From Ampullimonas aquatilis (GTDB lineage: Bacteria > Pseudomonadota > Gammaproteobacteria > Burkholderiales > Burkholderiaceae_D), in contig NZ_CP183834.1 in NCBI RefSeq assembly GCF_049675895.1, positions 3,038,001 through 3,102,000 on the forward strand: a DNA stretch of 64,000 bases, written 5' to 3'. Both the position numbers and the translations under genes were made by a program. Shown one piece after another: positions 9,536 through 19,325 of the stretch. Positions within the stretch are counted from its first letter, which is position 1. Each line of letters starts with the position of its first letter. The notes beneath the pieces are model-generated. The model was not told the origin of the DNA and searched no databases. It worked only from the letters and a program-made list of their open reading frames with translations.

Positions 9536-10798
9536 TCAGGCGCTGGCTTGCTGGCTGACAGGGGCCGCCTGTTTTTTCTGGCGTACCGGTAAGTTTTTCA
9601 TGGGTTTGGCAATGATAAACCACGCGACCACCAGCGCCACGCCCATGGCAAAGACCGCGTGGTAATCGTAGGTTTTGGAGAGCCAGCCACCGACGGCACC
9701 GCCCGCAAACAGGCCAAACGCCTGAGTCGTGTTGTAGATGCCGAGTGCCATGCCCTTGGCTGCAGGGGGTGCCACGCGTGACACCATGGACGGCAACGTG
9801 GCTTCGAGTACATTGAAGGCGATGAAAAAGCCGAGCAGCAAAGCCACCAGCAAGGTGCTTTGGTAGAGCCAGATCATCATGCCCAGTTGCACTAGTGCCA
9901 TGATGGCAATAGACGTCAAAAAGATTTGTTTCATCTTGCCTTTTTTCTCGGCCACAATAATCGGCGGCACCATCAGTACAAACGACACAATCACCACCGG
10001 CAGATAGACTTTCCAGTGCTCATTCACGGGCAGGCCAACGGCATCGACAATGGCCACGGGCACCACCACAAACATCGCCATTTGCACCAGATGCAGGACA
10101 AAAATACCAAAATTGAGGCGCAACAGCTCGGGATTCATCAACACGTCCATAAACGGGATTTTGTCGCCCAGAGCGCTGGCGTGCACCTGTTTGGCCGCTG
10201 GCACGATCCACAGCACCACGCCAATGGCCAGAATCGACAAAATGCCAGTCATCTCAAACAAGCCTTTCATACCGATGATGGGGTACAACAACGGCGAGGC
10301 CACCATCGAGCCAGCAAATGTGAGCCCAATCGAGCCGCCCACCATGGCCATCGCCTTGGTGCGGTGTTCCTCGCGGGTGGCATCGGCAATAAAGGCGGTG
10401 ACGGCCGCCGAAATGGCACCCGCGCCCTGAATCGAGCGGCCAATGATGATCTGGTGCAGATCGGTCGCATAGGCGGCAATGAATGAACCCAGAGCAAATA
10501 AAATCAGTCCGACAATAATGACGGGTTTGCGACCAAACTTGTCGGACGCAACCCCAAAAGGTATTTGCAAACAAGCCTGGGTGAGCCCATAAATGCCGAT
10601 GGCCAGACCAACCAGGGTGGTGTTGTCGCCACCTGGCAAGCCCCGTGCATGAATTGCAAAGACCGGCAGAATCAAAAACAGGCCGAGCATGCGCAAGGCA
10701 AAAATAGAAGCCAGCGAAGTACTGGCGCGAATTTCGTCAGACGTCATGCGGTCGGGCGAGGCAACGTCGGTGATGTGTGGGGTGGTGGAAGCAGACAT
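9536..10798 (-). CDS. MFS transporter, DHA1-like
   Basis: This protein has about 12 transmembrane segments, with the MFS signature GVASDKFGRKPVI after helix 2. The frame stays open upstream to 10942, but that stretch runs into the uvrA-side repeat. The Met at 10798 (MSASTTPHITD) is a better start and gives 420 residues. The substrate is unknown; it most resembles the YajR/drug-efflux type. It lies 40 bp upstream of ssb and both are probably transcribed together. Confidence 0.9.
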   Translation of the reverse strand: MSASTTPHITDVASPDRMTSDEIRASTSLASIFALRMLGLFLILPVFAIHARGLPGGDNTTLVGLAIGIYGLTQACLQIPFGVASDKFGRKPVIIVGLILFALGSFIAAYATDLHQIIIGRSIQGAGAISAAVTAFIADATREEHRTKAMAMVGGSIGLTFAGSMVASPLLYPIIGMKGLFEMTGILSILAIGVVLWIVPAAKQVHASALGDKIPFMDVLMNPELLRLNFGIFVLHLVQMAMFVVVPVAIVDAVGLPVNEHWKVYLPVVIVSFVLMVPPIIVAEKKGKMKQIFLTSIAIMALVQLGMMIWLYQSTLLVALLLGFFIAFNVLEATLPSMVSRVAPPAAKGMALGIYNTTQAFGLFAGGAVGGWLSKTYDYHAVFAMGVALVVAWFIIAKPMKNLPVRQKKQAAPVSQQASA

Positions 10799-10943
10799 GA
10801 GGACAACGCAAAAGACGGACAAAAACCCGGCCCATGCCGAGTTTTCCAAAACCGTTATAGTAGCAGGTTGAATGCCGGGATCTGAGGGATGGCGAGGAAT
10901 TGATTGACCGCCAGAAAACGGCAAAGATGGCTTGAAAGTCAAA

Positions 10944-11200
10944 GGTACTTACCACCAGGATGCCCAGTGCGCCAAGGAAAACCTTGAAGATCAAAAGCAT
11001 TGACCACAAAGACACAAAGGACTCAAAAAGAGTTTTATCTGAGCAGCAAAGTTTATCTACGAAGTCTGAGGACAGCGTATTACTCTGTCCCCGTGCCAAA
11101 ACAGCCCAGTTTTAATCGGATTCAACTTCGTGCTCTTTATGTCTTCGCGGTGAAAAGACTTTGATTTTCCTTGGCGCGCTTGGCGTCTTGGCAGTAAAAA
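10944..11200. repeat. Dispersed GGGGACAG-hairpin repeat, copy 2 (uvrA / MFS divergent region)
   Basis: The core is TATCTACGAAGTCTG followed by the hairpin at 11068-11092 (GAGGACAGCG / CTCTGTCCCC, imperfect). Both flanks carry CCAAG / CACAAAGACACAAAGG-type tracts. It fills the space between two divergent genes, so their promoters must lie within or beside it. Confidence 0.85.
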
Positions 11201-11253
11201 CCTTATTTGATTGAACACTAAAGTTTTAACAGTTTCAGACTTTGAATGGATGT

Positions 11254-14130
11254 ATGACTTCTTTACGCGACCTGATTCGTATTCGTGGTGCCCGCACCCA
11301 CAATTTAAAAAACATCAACCTGGATTTACCGCGTGACAAGCTGGTGGTGATTACTGGCTTGTCGGGTTCGGGCAAGTCGTCGCTGGCGTTTGATACGCTC
11401 TATGCCGAAGGCCAGCGGCGTTATGTGGAAAGCCTGTCGGCCTATGCGCGACAGTTTTTGCAGATGATGGAAAAGCCCGATGTGGATCTGATTGAAGGTC
11501 TGTCACCGGCAATTTCCATCGAGCAAAAAGCCACCTCACATAACCCGCGCTCCACCGTGGGCACCGTCACCGAAATTCATGATTACCTGCGCCTGTTGTT
11601 TGCGCGGGTTGGTACGCCCTACTGCCCCGACCATCATTTGCCATTGGCCGCACAAAGTGTCAGCCAGATGGTCGATGCAGCACTGGAACTGCCCGAAGAC
11701 ACCAAACTGATGATTCTGGCACCCGTAGTGGCCAACCGTAAGGGCGAACATGTGGACCTGTTTGCGGCGATGCAGGCACAGGGTTTTGTGCGCTTTCGGA
11801 TCCGCTCCGAAAACATCAAGGGTGATAGCAGCGACAGTAAGATTTACGAAGCCGATGCCTTGCCCAAGTTGAAAAAAACAGAAAAACACACCATTGATGT
11901 GGTGGTGGATCGGCTGAAAGTGAAAGCCGACATGAAGCAACGTCTGGCCGAGAGTTTTGAGACCGCGCTGCGGCTAGCCGATGGCCGCGCCATTGCCCTC
12001 GAAATGGATAGCACCCAGGAACATATTTTTTCCAGCAAGTTTTCTTGCCCGGTGTGCAGCTATTCCTTGCAGGAGCTAGAGCCACGGCTGTTTTCATTTA
12101 ACAACCCGATGGGTGCCTGCCCAACCTGCGATGGCCTGGGGCAAATTCAATTTTTTGATGCGCGCCGCGTGGTGGCTTTTCCCAACCTGAGTCTAGCATC
12201 GGGCGCAATCAAGGGCTGGGATCGACGCAATCAGTTTTACTTTCAGCTCTTGCAAAATCTGGCCGCGTTTTTTGAATTTGATATTGATGCGCCATTTAAT
12301 GAGTTGCCGGAAGCCACCCGTGAAATCATTCTTAATGGTTCGGGCAAGCAGGTGATTCCTTTCACCTATGCCAATGAGCGCGGCAAGCCAGTGGTGAAGG
12401 AGCATACCTTTGAGGGCGTACTGAAAAATCTGGAGCGCCGCTATAAAGAGACCGACTCGATGGCGATGCGCGAAGAGTTGTCCAAGTACATCAACACCAA
12501 GCCTTGTCCGCATTGCGAAGGCACGCGGTTGCGTCGTGAAGCACGGCATGTGAAGGTCGGCGATAAAAAATCGGCACGCGCAATTTTTGAAGTTTCGGCC
12601 ATGCCTTTGGATGCAGCGCGCGATTATTTTGACAGTCTCAAACTCAAAGGTAACAAGGCGGATATTGCCGACAAGATCATCAAGGAAATTGCGGCACGAC
12701 TGAATTTTTTAAATAACGTCGGGCTCAATTATCTGTCGCTGGATCGCAGCGCCGACACCCTCTCGGGCGGTGAAGCACAACGGATCCGGCTGGCCTCCCA
12801 AATTGGCTCGGGCCTGACTGGTGTGATGTATGTGCTCGATGAACCTTCCATCGGCCTGCATCAACGCGACAATGATCGGCTGATTGACACCCTCAAGCAC
12901 TTGCGTGATCTGGGCAATAGCGTACTGGTGGTAGAGCATGATGAAGACATGATCCGCGCCAGTGATTATGTGGTCGATATGGGCCTGGGTGCGGGCGTGC
13001 ATGGCGGCGCGGTAATTGCCGAAGGCACACCGGCACAAATTGAAAAAAGTAAAAATTCATTAACCGGCCAATATCTGTCCGGCAAAAAATCGATTGCGAT
13101 TCCAGCCCAACGCCATGCCCCGACGGATAAACGAATTCGCATTGAAGGCGCCAGCGGCAACAATCTGAAAGACGTGACACTGGACTTGCCAGTCGGCTTG
13201 CTCACCTGTGTGACGGGTGTGTCCGGCTCGGGCAAATCCACCCTGATCAATGACACGCTCTATCACGCCGTAGCACATCACCTGTATGGTTCGCAGACCG
13301 AGCCCGCGCCGTATCAAACCATTAGTGGCCTGGAACATTTTGATAAAGTGATTGCGGTTGACCAAAGCCCGATTGGTCGCACGCCACGCTCCAACCCGGC
13401 TACCTATACCGGCCTCTTTACGCCCATCCGCGAACTGTTTGCCGATGTGCCGCAAGCGCGTGAACGCGGCTATGGGCCGGGACGTTTTTCATTTAACGTC
13501 AAGGGTGGTCGCTGCGAAACCTGCCAAGGCGATGGCGTGATCAAGGTGGAAATGCATTTTCTGCCCGATGTGTATGTACCCTGCGATGTCTGTCACGGCA
13601 AACGCTATAACCGCGAAACTCTGGAAGTGCTCTACAAGGGCAAGAACATTCATGAAGTGCTGGAGATGACAGTCGAAGGCGCCTTTGAATTTTTCAAGGT
13701 GGTGCCCGTGGTTGCCCGCAAACTGCAAACCCTGCTCGATGTGGGTCTGGGTTATATCCGCCTGGGCCAAAGTGCGACCACGCTATCCGGCGGTGAAGCG
13801 CAGCGCGTCAAGCTGTCACTCGAACTATCCAAACGTGATACCGGCCGCACGCTCTACATTCTGGATGAGCCGACCACTGGCCTGCATTTTCAGGATATTG
13901 AACTGCTGCTCAGAGTGATTCATCGCCTGCGCGATCAGGGCAATACACTGGTCATCATCGAGCACAATCTGGATGTCATCAAAACCGCCGACTGGCTGAT
14001 TGATCTGGGCCCCGAAGGCGGTGGCGGTGGTGGCCAAATCATCGCCCAAGGCACTCCGGAAGCCGTCGCAGCAGCACCCGCCAGCTTTACTGGCAAATAT
14101 CTGGCGACGCTTTTGAAAAGCAGAAAATAA
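11254..14130 (+). CDS. uvrA: UvrABC excinuclease subunit A
   Basis: UvrA is the damage-sensing ATPase of nucleotide excision repair. The 958-residue protein has Walker A GLSGSGKS near 32 and a first zinc-binding region with CPVC and CPTC near 265-295. The ABC signature [13 protein letters not shown] is near 505 and Walker [10 protein letters not shown] near 527. The C-terminal half repeats this with GVSGSGKS near 655, CETC/CDVC near 755-780, [12 protein letters not shown] near 845 and ILDEPTTGL near 870. The frame can be read from a TTG at 11242, but the ATG at 11254 ([19 protein letters not shown]) matches family N-termini. It is divergent from the MFS-ssb pair. Confidence 0.98.
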   Translation: MTSLRDLIRIRGARTHNLKNINLDLPRDKLVVITGLSGSGKSSLAFDTLYAEGQRRYVESLSAYARQFLQMMEKPDVDLIEGLSPAISIEQKATSHNPRSTVGTVTEIHDYLRLLFARVGTPYCPDHHLPLAAQSVSQMVDAALELPEDTKLMILAPVVANRKGEHVDLFAAMQAQGFVRFRIRSENIKGDSSDSKIYEADALPKLKKTEKHTIDVVVDRLKVKADMKQRLAESFETALRLADGRAIALEMDSTQEHIFSSKFSCPVCSYSLQELEPRLFSFNNPMGACPTCDGLGQIQFFDARRVVAFPNLSLASGAIKGWDRRNQFYFQLLQNLAAFFEFDIDAPFNELPEATREIILNGSGKQVIPFTYANERGKPVVKEHTFEGVLKNLERRYKETDSMAMREELSKYINTKPCPHCEGTRLRREARHVKVGDKKSARAIFEVSAMPLDAARDYFDSLKLKGNKADIADKIIKEIAARLNFLNNVGLNYLSLDRSADTLSGGEAQRIRLASQIGSGLTGVMYVLDEPSIGLHQRDNDRLIDTLKHLRDLGNSVLVVEHDEDMIRASDYVVDMGLGAGVHGGAVIAEGTPAQIEKSKNSLTGQYLSGKKSIAIPAQRHAPTDKRIRIEGASGNNLKDVTLDLPVGLLTCVTGVSGSGKSTLINDTLYHAVAHHLYGSQTEPAPYQTISGLEHFDKVIAVDQSPIGRTPRSNPATYTGLFTPIRELFADVPQARERGYGPGRFSFNVKGGRCETCQGDGVIKVEMHFLPDVYVPCDVCHGKRYNRETLEVLYKGKNIHEVLEMTVEGAFEFFKVVPVVARKLQTLLDVGLGYIRLGQSATTLSGGEAQRVKLSLELSKRDTGRTLYILDEPTTGLHFQDIELLLRVIHRLRDQGNTLVIIEHNLDVIKTADWLIDLGPEGGGGGGQIIAQGTPEAVAAAPASFTGKYLATLLKSRK

Positions 14131-14201
14131 GGGTGTATATTCAATAATTAACTGATTAAGTGGGTAATATATAGGGGTTGATAAATACACCACACCAGTA
14201 T
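14131..14201 (+). repeat. 71-bp dispersed element, copy A
   Basis: The copy starts GGGTGTATATTCAATAATT, has TTAAGTGGG at the centre and ends CACCAGTAT. It begins directly after the uvrA stop codon, and its last two bases are the first two of the ATG of the next gene (14200). It has the same 34 + 37 nt layout as the other copies. Confidence 0.9.
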
Positions 14202-14928
14202 GCAAAATCAAACCAATTCCCAATCGAGCACGGAAAAGCCTGAGCACGCCGTCAGCAATCCGCCACCACATAGCCGTTTGCGACGGTTTATTGCCTACCG
14301 CATGCGCATGTTGCTGGCTGGTTTGTTGGGAATTTTGGTGGGGTTGCTCTGGCCGCTGGAAGGCAAGGCCGTAGCGCGCACGCTGCTGGGTTGGGATGTG
14401 GCGATTTATGCCTACATCATCATGATTCTGGCGATGAGCTGGCGTGCCAATCATCAACGCGTCAGCCGACTGTCGCAGTTGCAGGACGAAAGTGCTGCAG
14501 TGGTATTAACCGTAGTATGCATTGGTGCAGTGATGAGCCTGGTGGCGGTGGTGATGGAACTCTCTGCCGCCGCTCATGATGCCAGCCATACCCTGCGTGC
14601 CACGCGGCTGGTGCTGACGGGCCTGACGGTATTTGGCTCCTGGGCGCTGATCCCCACGCTCTTTGCGGTGCATTACGCCCACCTGTTTTATAACGCCCCC
14701 AAAGACCAGCGTCCTTTGAGTTTTCCGGAGGGTGCAATTAATCCTGACTACTGGGATTTTTTATATTTTTCCTTCACGATTGCCGTGGCTTCGCAAACTG
14801 CTGATATTTGCCTGCGTACACCTCATTTTCGCAAACTGGTATTAGCGCAGGAGATTTTGTCATTTTTATTCAACGCCAGCATTTTGGGTTTTACGGTGAA
14901 TATTGCAGCGAGCCTGGTAGCGAATTGA
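14200..14928 (+). CDS. DUF1345 membrane protein
   Basis: This 242-residue membrane protein has about five helices and the DUF1345 hallmark PDYWDFLYFSFTIAVASQTAD near residue 180. Family members are inner-membrane proteins of unknown function. The start ATG overlaps the end of repeat copy A and no clear Shine-Dalgarno sequence precedes it. A later start at Met29 (MRMLLAG) cannot be excluded. Confidence 0.88.
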   Translation: MQNQTNSQSSTEKPEHAVSNPPPHSRLRRFIAYRMRMLLAGLLGILVGLLWPLEGKAVARTLLGWDVAIYAYIIMILAMSWRANHQRVSRLSQLQDESAAVVLTVVCIGAVMSLVAVVMELSAAAHDASHTLRATRLVLTGLTVFGSWALIPTLFAVHYAHLFYNAPKDQRPLSFPEGAINPDYWDFLYFSFTIAVASQTADICLRTPHFRKLVLAQEILSFLFNASILGFTVNIAASLVAN

Positions 14929-14939
14929 AAATTTGATTT

Positions 14940-15276
14940 TTTTGGACCGCCAAGACACTACGGAAAACCTTAAAGGTCAAAAGCATTCACCACAAAGACA
15001 CAAAAGACCCGAAGAAAAGCTTTAAGACGATTAATTGGAACCGCCAAGACATCAAGTGCATCAAGGGAAGTCAAATGCTCTTCACCACAAATAGCACGAA
15101 GTTGAACCCGATTAAAACTGCGCTGTTTTGGCACGGGGACAGAGTAATACGCTGTCCCCAGACTTCGTAGATAAAACTTTGCTACTCAGATAAAGCTTTT
15201 CTTTGAGTCCTTTGTATCTTCGTGGCGAAAAGCATTGAATTTTCCTTGGCGCGCTTGGTGTCTTGGTGGTTCAAAA
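14940..15276. repeat. Dispersed GGGGACAG-hairpin repeat, copy 3 (inverted)
   Basis: The core hairpin lies at 15135-15159 (GGGGACAGAG / GCTGTCCCC). The adjoining AGACTTCGTAGATAAAACTT is the reverse complement of the core flank of copies 1 and 2, so this copy is inverted. Both sides carry tracts such as GGACCGCCAAGACACTACGG and CACCACAAAGACACAAAAG. It fills the gap between two convergent genes and is the longest of the three copies. Confidence 0.85.
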
Positions 15277-15279
15277 AAT

Positions 15280-16527
15280 TCAAACTTTTTTCGGTAACCA
15301 CACACTGATCGCCAGACTGATACTCATGGCGCAAGCCAGCATCGCCACCAAGCCATGCCAGCCAGCGGCATGCATGACCATGCCCGATGACGAGCCGATC
15401 AGACTGGAACCGACATAGTAGGCAAACAAATACAACGATGTGGCGGTGGCCTTGCCGACTTTGGCGCGCTGGCTGACCCAGCTGCTAGCAATGGTATGTG
15501 CAGCAAAAAACGTCGCAGTAAAGACAATCAGTCCAGCCACGATGGCGGCGACATAAGGCAGGAGTGTCAGCAACAGGCCCAGCAAAGCCATTGCCGTCAA
15601 ACGCCAGAGCAGCCACTCGCGCCCCAGCTTTTCCATGGCGATGCCCGCACCAAACGAGCCCACCATACCCATCACATAAACCATGAAAATCGCGCCCACT
15701 GCGGCATGCGGCAAGTTGAATGGCGCGCTGATCAGACGAAAGCCCAGGTAGTTGTAAACGCTGACAAAACTGCCCATCATCAAAAAAGTAAACATGAACA
15801 GGCCGATCATGCGGCCATCGCTCAGATGCAAGCGGGCATTGTCGAGCATGTCGGACAATTGCATGGCGCGTGGTATGAAATTGCGTGAGCGTGGCAGACT
15901 GCGATAAAACTCCAGCCCCATGAGCAGGCTGATCAAGCCAATCAGCGCAGCCGCAATCTGCCAGGAAAAATGATCCGCCAATAACGATGCCGTAACCCGC
16001 CCCGACAAGCCGCCCAAAATATTGCCGGTGATATACAAGCCCATGGAACGGCCAAACTGGGATGGCTCGATTTCTTCACTCATATACGACATGGCTACCG
16101 CGGACAGCCCTGACAAGGCCACACCCTTGAGCGCGCTGATGAAAACCAGTATCGCAAAGTTGGGTGCCAGCGCCGAGGCCAGCGTGAGGATGGATGAGGT
16201 CAGTAACGATGTCACCATCCAGCGCTTGCGATCAAAACGATCGGCAAATAAACCATTGAGCAGCATGCCTGCTGCCATGCTGAGTGTGGAAGCCGACACT
16301 GCCCAGCTACTTTGCGCAGGCGTGATGGCAAACGATTGCGCCAGCAAAGGCAAGAGCGCCTGCACAAAATAGAGTTGGCTGAAAGTGGCAAAACCACCCA
16401 AAAACAAGGCACGGCGGATCAGCCTGAATTGGCTGGAACCGCTGCGTGCATAGTGGGGCTGAGAATTCACGTGCGGCTGAATGGGATGATCAGTGGTTGA
16501 GGTTGCTGTTTCATCAGACTCAAGCAA
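15280..16527 (-). CDS. MFS transporter
   Basis: This 415-residue protein has about 12 transmembrane helices. The loop 2-3 signature GLFADRFDRKRWM marks an MFS permease. Its N-terminal 35 residues are polar (His/Ser/Thr-rich) before the first helix, and an internal start is possible. The sequence resembles the YnfM-like arabinose-efflux branch, but no substrate can be assigned. It faces the DUF1345 gene across repeat copy 3. Confidence 0.9.
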   Translation of the reverse strand: MLESDETATSTTDHPIQPHVNSQPHYARSGSSQFRLIRRALFLGGFATFSQLYFVQALLPLLAQSFAITPAQSSWAVSASTLSMAAGMLLNGLFADRFDRKRWMVTSLLTSSILTLASALAPNFAILVFISALKGVALSGLSAVAMSYMSEEIEPSQFGRSMGLYITGNILGGLSGRVTASLLADHFSWQIAAALIGLISLLMGLEFYRSLPRSRNFIPRAMQLSDMLDNARLHLSDGRMIGLFMFTFLMMGSFVSVYNYLGFRLISAPFNLPHAAVGAIFMVYVMGMVGSFGAGIAMEKLGREWLLWRLTAMALLGLLLTLLPYVAAIVAGLIVFTATFFAAHTIASSWVSQRAKVGKATATSLYLFAYYVGSSLIGSSSGMVMHAAGWHGLVAMLACAMSISLAISVWLPKKV

Positions 16528-16985
16528 ATCGGCCGACGCATTGGGCGTTGCAGCCTAAACTGACACAGAACCACTGAAACAAAATGATTCGCTGAGGCAG
16601 CGTGATGAGGAGAAACGGCATGAAAAAAGCGGCATGCGGAAATAAACAATAAACAGGTGACGATATTAAGGCATTGGCGTATTCCATGAGCTTTGGTAAG
16701 ACCATTTTGCCACGCCAAGTGTTGCAGCAATTCAACGGATACGTTTTTTCAAACCATTAAAACCACCAAAAATCATTAAAAAATTGGGGGTATATTCAAT
16801 TATTGACTCATTCAGTGCGTAAATATGGGTCAATTAAAATTACACCCCCTCAGTATAAAAATCGTTCGACAACAACCCAAGAGCTGAATTGCACTGGCTT
16901 TTGCCACTTTATTGAAGCTTAGTTAACTGCGGGTCTGACTAGAATTTCATTCAAATGCTCAAACCAGTCAACCCACGGAGATCAC
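16528..16985. other. Intergenic region between MFS and chemoreceptor genes
   Basis: These 458 bp separate two divergently oriented genes and should hold both promoters. The recognisable element is repeat copy B (16786-16856). No credible small gene is seen. Confidence 0.6.
16786..16856 (+). repeat. 71-bp dispersed element, copy B
   Basis: Starts GGGGGTATATTCAATTATTG, has TTCAGTGCGTAAATA at the centre and ends CCCTCAGTAT. The left GGGGGT can pair with the right ACCCCC. It lies 129 bp before the chemoreceptor gene. Confidence 0.9.
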
Positions 16986-18083
16986 ATGCTGTCCTTTAGA
17001 AAACCTAAAAATGAACCAGTATCGTTCAACACCTTTGTGCCCGATACAGCGGAAAAGGATCGTCGCATCAGCGATCTGGAACGCGACTTGACACGCTCCC
17101 GTGATGAAGTGGCGCAGTTGCAGACTCAATTGCAAACCCAGGTTGGCGTGATTGCCAATCTGGATCGCTTTGGTACGTCACTCGCTGAAGTCCAGGGCGG
17201 CCTGGCCAATCTGTCTACCACCATTGAAGCTGAGCACAGTCGCGTGCAAACCGCCAAGACCTACGCCGACTCCAGCTTTGGTACGGTGACCACGATTGCC
17301 AGCAATCTGGTTGAACTGGCTGAGAAATCCATTTCCACTTCCGATCAGGTGGGTGCCCTGGATGCCAGCGCACAAAAGATCGGGGGCATTGTGCAATTGA
17401 TTCGTGAAATTGCCGAACAAACCAATCTGCTGGCCTTGAACGCCGCCATTGAAGCAGCCCGCGCCGGTGAGCAAGGTCGTGGCTTTGCGGTGGTCGCCGA
17501 CGAAGTACGCAAACTGGCCGAACGCACCAGCACCGCCACCAATGATGTGGAACAACTGATTGGCCAGATCCGTGAACAAAGTACCGCCAGTCGCAACCAG
17601 ATGACCCAATTTGCCGAACGCTCCCGCGAATTTTCAACGGACGGTCAGGCAGCAGCAGAATCCGTCGGTGCCTTGCAAGGCCTGTCAGTGGAAATGGAAA
17701 ACTCCATGGCACCGACGGCATTGAAGAGCTTTGTTGAACTGGCCAAAATGGATCACCTGATCTACAAGTTTGAGGTGTATCGCGTGTTGTTTGGCTTGAA
17801 TAACAAGACTGTCGCCAACTTTGCTGACCATCATAATTGCCGCCTGGGCAAATGGTATTATCAGGGCGAGGGTAAAGCGCATTGCTCCCATCTGGGTGGC
17901 TTTCGCGAGCTGGAAACACCCCATCGTCAGTTTCATGAGCAAGCCATCTCGGCTGTCAAAGCCCATGCCAATGGTCATCCGGATGGTATCTTGCAAGGCG
18001 TTCGGGCCATGGAAGAACAAAGCATGCAAGTCATGGCACAACTCGACAAAATGGCGATTGCACGCGGTCAGCATCAACATTGA
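16986..18083 (+). CDS. Soluble methyl-accepting chemoreceptor with CZB zinc-binding domain
   Basis: This 365-residue protein lacks transmembrane helices, so it is a cytoplasmic receptor. A coiled coil (about 18-60) leads into the MCP signalling domain, whose hairpin tip reads [22 protein letters not shown] (about 137-158). The C-terminal chemoreceptor zinc-binding (CZB) domain (about 245-350) shows a first His in MDHLIYK, then [10 protein letters not shown] with the diagnostic Cys, and later HRQFHEQ. CZB domains bind zinc and in some proteins sense hypochlorite or zinc. CGGAGAT precedes the ATG. No che genes are nearby, so it is an orphan receptor here. The same CZB domain is also known in regulators of diguanylate cyclases. 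Confidence 0.93.
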   Translation: MLSFRKPKNEPVSFNTFVPDTAEKDRRISDLERDLTRSRDEVAQLQTQLQTQVGVIANLDRFGTSLAEVQGGLANLSTTIEAEHSRVQTAKTYADSSFGTVTTIASNLVELAEKSISTSDQVGALDASAQKIGGIVQLIREIAEQTNLLALNAAIEAARAGEQGRGFAVVADEVRKLAERTSTATNDVEQLIGQIREQSTASRNQMTQFAERSREFSTDGQAAAESVGALQGLSVEMENSMAPTALKSFVELAKMDHLIYKFEVYRVLFGLNNKTVANFADHHNCRLGKWYYQGEGKAHCSHLGGFRELETPHRQFHEQAISAVKAHANGHPDGILQGVRAMEEQSMQVMAQLDKMAIARGQHQH

Positions 18084-18102
18084 TCAACCAGGTCATCTAG
18101 CC

Positions 18103-18129
18103 AAAAAGCCGTCTTTAAGACGGCTTTTT
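18103..18129 (+). terminator. Rho-independent terminator after the chemoreceptor gene
   Basis: A stem AAAAAGCCGTCTT / AAGACGGCTTTTT forms an almost loop-free palindrome ending in a T-run, 20 bp after the stop codon. It may work in both directions. Confidence 0.92.
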
Positions 18130-18205
18130 ATTAGCAAAAACTGGCTTGATCTGACTGATTCAAATATCGCCGATGAACACACAACCATATTGAATCATTC
18201 AATAT

Positions 18206-19156
18206 TTAGTCAGCAGCCAATGCCTGCCGATCTTTACCAGTGACAAATGCAACAATCTGCTCTGCCACTGGTGCCAACCAACTCAGCGGGCCATAAAGCG
18301 TAGCGATCAGACTCGCATGACTGACCTTGTCAAATAATTCCACTTTCACGGGCACACCGGCTTTGGTTAATTTATCGGCCATCTGCAGGGTATTACGCTG
18401 TGGATTGACCAAGGTGTCTTTTGTGGCAGCGGCCAAATAGGCTGGCGGAGAATTAGCGCAAACAAAGTCAATCGGTTGCGAACCCGATGGGTAATTGGGA
18501 TGGTTGAACACCGGTTTGGCGTCGGGATTTTCAATCGGTAAAAAGTCGTAGGGACCGGCCAGTCCGATCCAGCCTTTGACTGTCCCTTTGGCGACACCTT
18601 GCTCCGTCAACCAATGGTCATCCAGCGCCAGCATGGCTGCGTTATAAGCGCCTGCGCTATGTCCCATCAAAAACAAATGCGTTGGATCAGCCTGCCATTG
18701 CGACGCATGTTGGAGCGCCCAGGCCACCGCCTGAGCGCTGTCCTGCAAAAAATCGGGGTAACGTACTTGCGGGTAGAGTCGATAATCGGCCACCACCACC
18801 ACCATGCCACGCCGTGCCAGGGCTCTGCCAACAAAACGGTAATCGGCCCGATCACCCCGATTCCAGGAACCTCCATAAAAAAACACCACGAGTGGATGAA
18901 GCAGCGATCCGTGATCATTGCTCTCGTTGCTGGCGGGCAGATAAACATCCAGTCGTTGGCGCGGATCGGCACCATAAGCAAAATTGTTTTGCACAATATA
19001 GCCGCGGCCACTATCGAATCCATTGATCAGCGTGAGTGGTGCACAGGCACTTAACAAAACGAGTATGGAAAGTACGACAGCAAAACCAATCAGCCAGGGT
19101 GTGCGTAAACGTACACGAGAGGAATTGGCATCAACCGTACTGATCGTATTGGACAT
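18206..19156 (-). CDS. Alpha/beta-hydrolase (esterase/carboxylesterase), predicted lipoprotein
   Basis: The hydrolase core shows the oxyanion-hole strand FFYGGSWNRGD (the HGGXW-type motif of BD-FAE/arylformamidase-like hydrolases) and the nucleophile elbow GHSAG. Near the C-terminus are Asp and His candidates (KVSHASL). The N-terminus has a basic stretch, then a hydrophobic segment ending in the lipobox LSAC (Cys38 from the Met at 19156), so export and lipid anchoring are likely. The frame is open to 19210 but the Met at 19156 fits better. Substrate unknown. The gene stands alone and converges on the chemoreceptor gene. Confidence 0.88.
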   Translation of the reverse strand: MSNTISTVDANSSRVRLRTPWLIGFAVVLSILVLLSACAPLTLINGFDSGRGYIVQNNFAYGADPRQRLDVYLPASNESNDHGSLLHPLVVFFYGGSWNRGDRADYRFVGRALARRGMVVVVADYRLYPQVRYPDFLQDSAQAVAWALQHASQWQADPTHLFLMGHSAGAYNAAMLALDDHWLTEQGVAKGTVKGWIGLAGPYDFLPIENPDAKPVFNHPNYPSGSQPIDFVCANSPPAYLAAATKDTLVNPQRNTLQMADKLTKAGVPVKVELFDKVSHASLIATLYGPLSWLAPVAEQIVAFVTGKDRQALAAD

Positions 19157-19325
19157 GTAAGTAAGCTCGAAACATTGGTGTAGCGTTGCCAAATATGCAA
19201 CTGAATACACAGCTCAATATAAAGCTGAGTGCACAGCATATGATAAGTACGCAGCAAAACCGCCGCTGGATTCAGCTGCTTGAGTTGATTGAGCTGCTGC
19301 CAGCCTTGCCCGACAAACTGAAGCG

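Noticed and set aside
9926..10486. 186-codon open frame opposite the MFS gene, His/Asn-rich
   Set aside because: Complementary shadow of transmembrane codons of the real minus-strand gene; no start signal or family.
10799..10942. N-terminal extension of the MFS protein next to ssb
   Set aside because: Polar, non-conserved-looking stretch adjoining repeat copy 2; the internal Met at 10798 gives a normal transporter.
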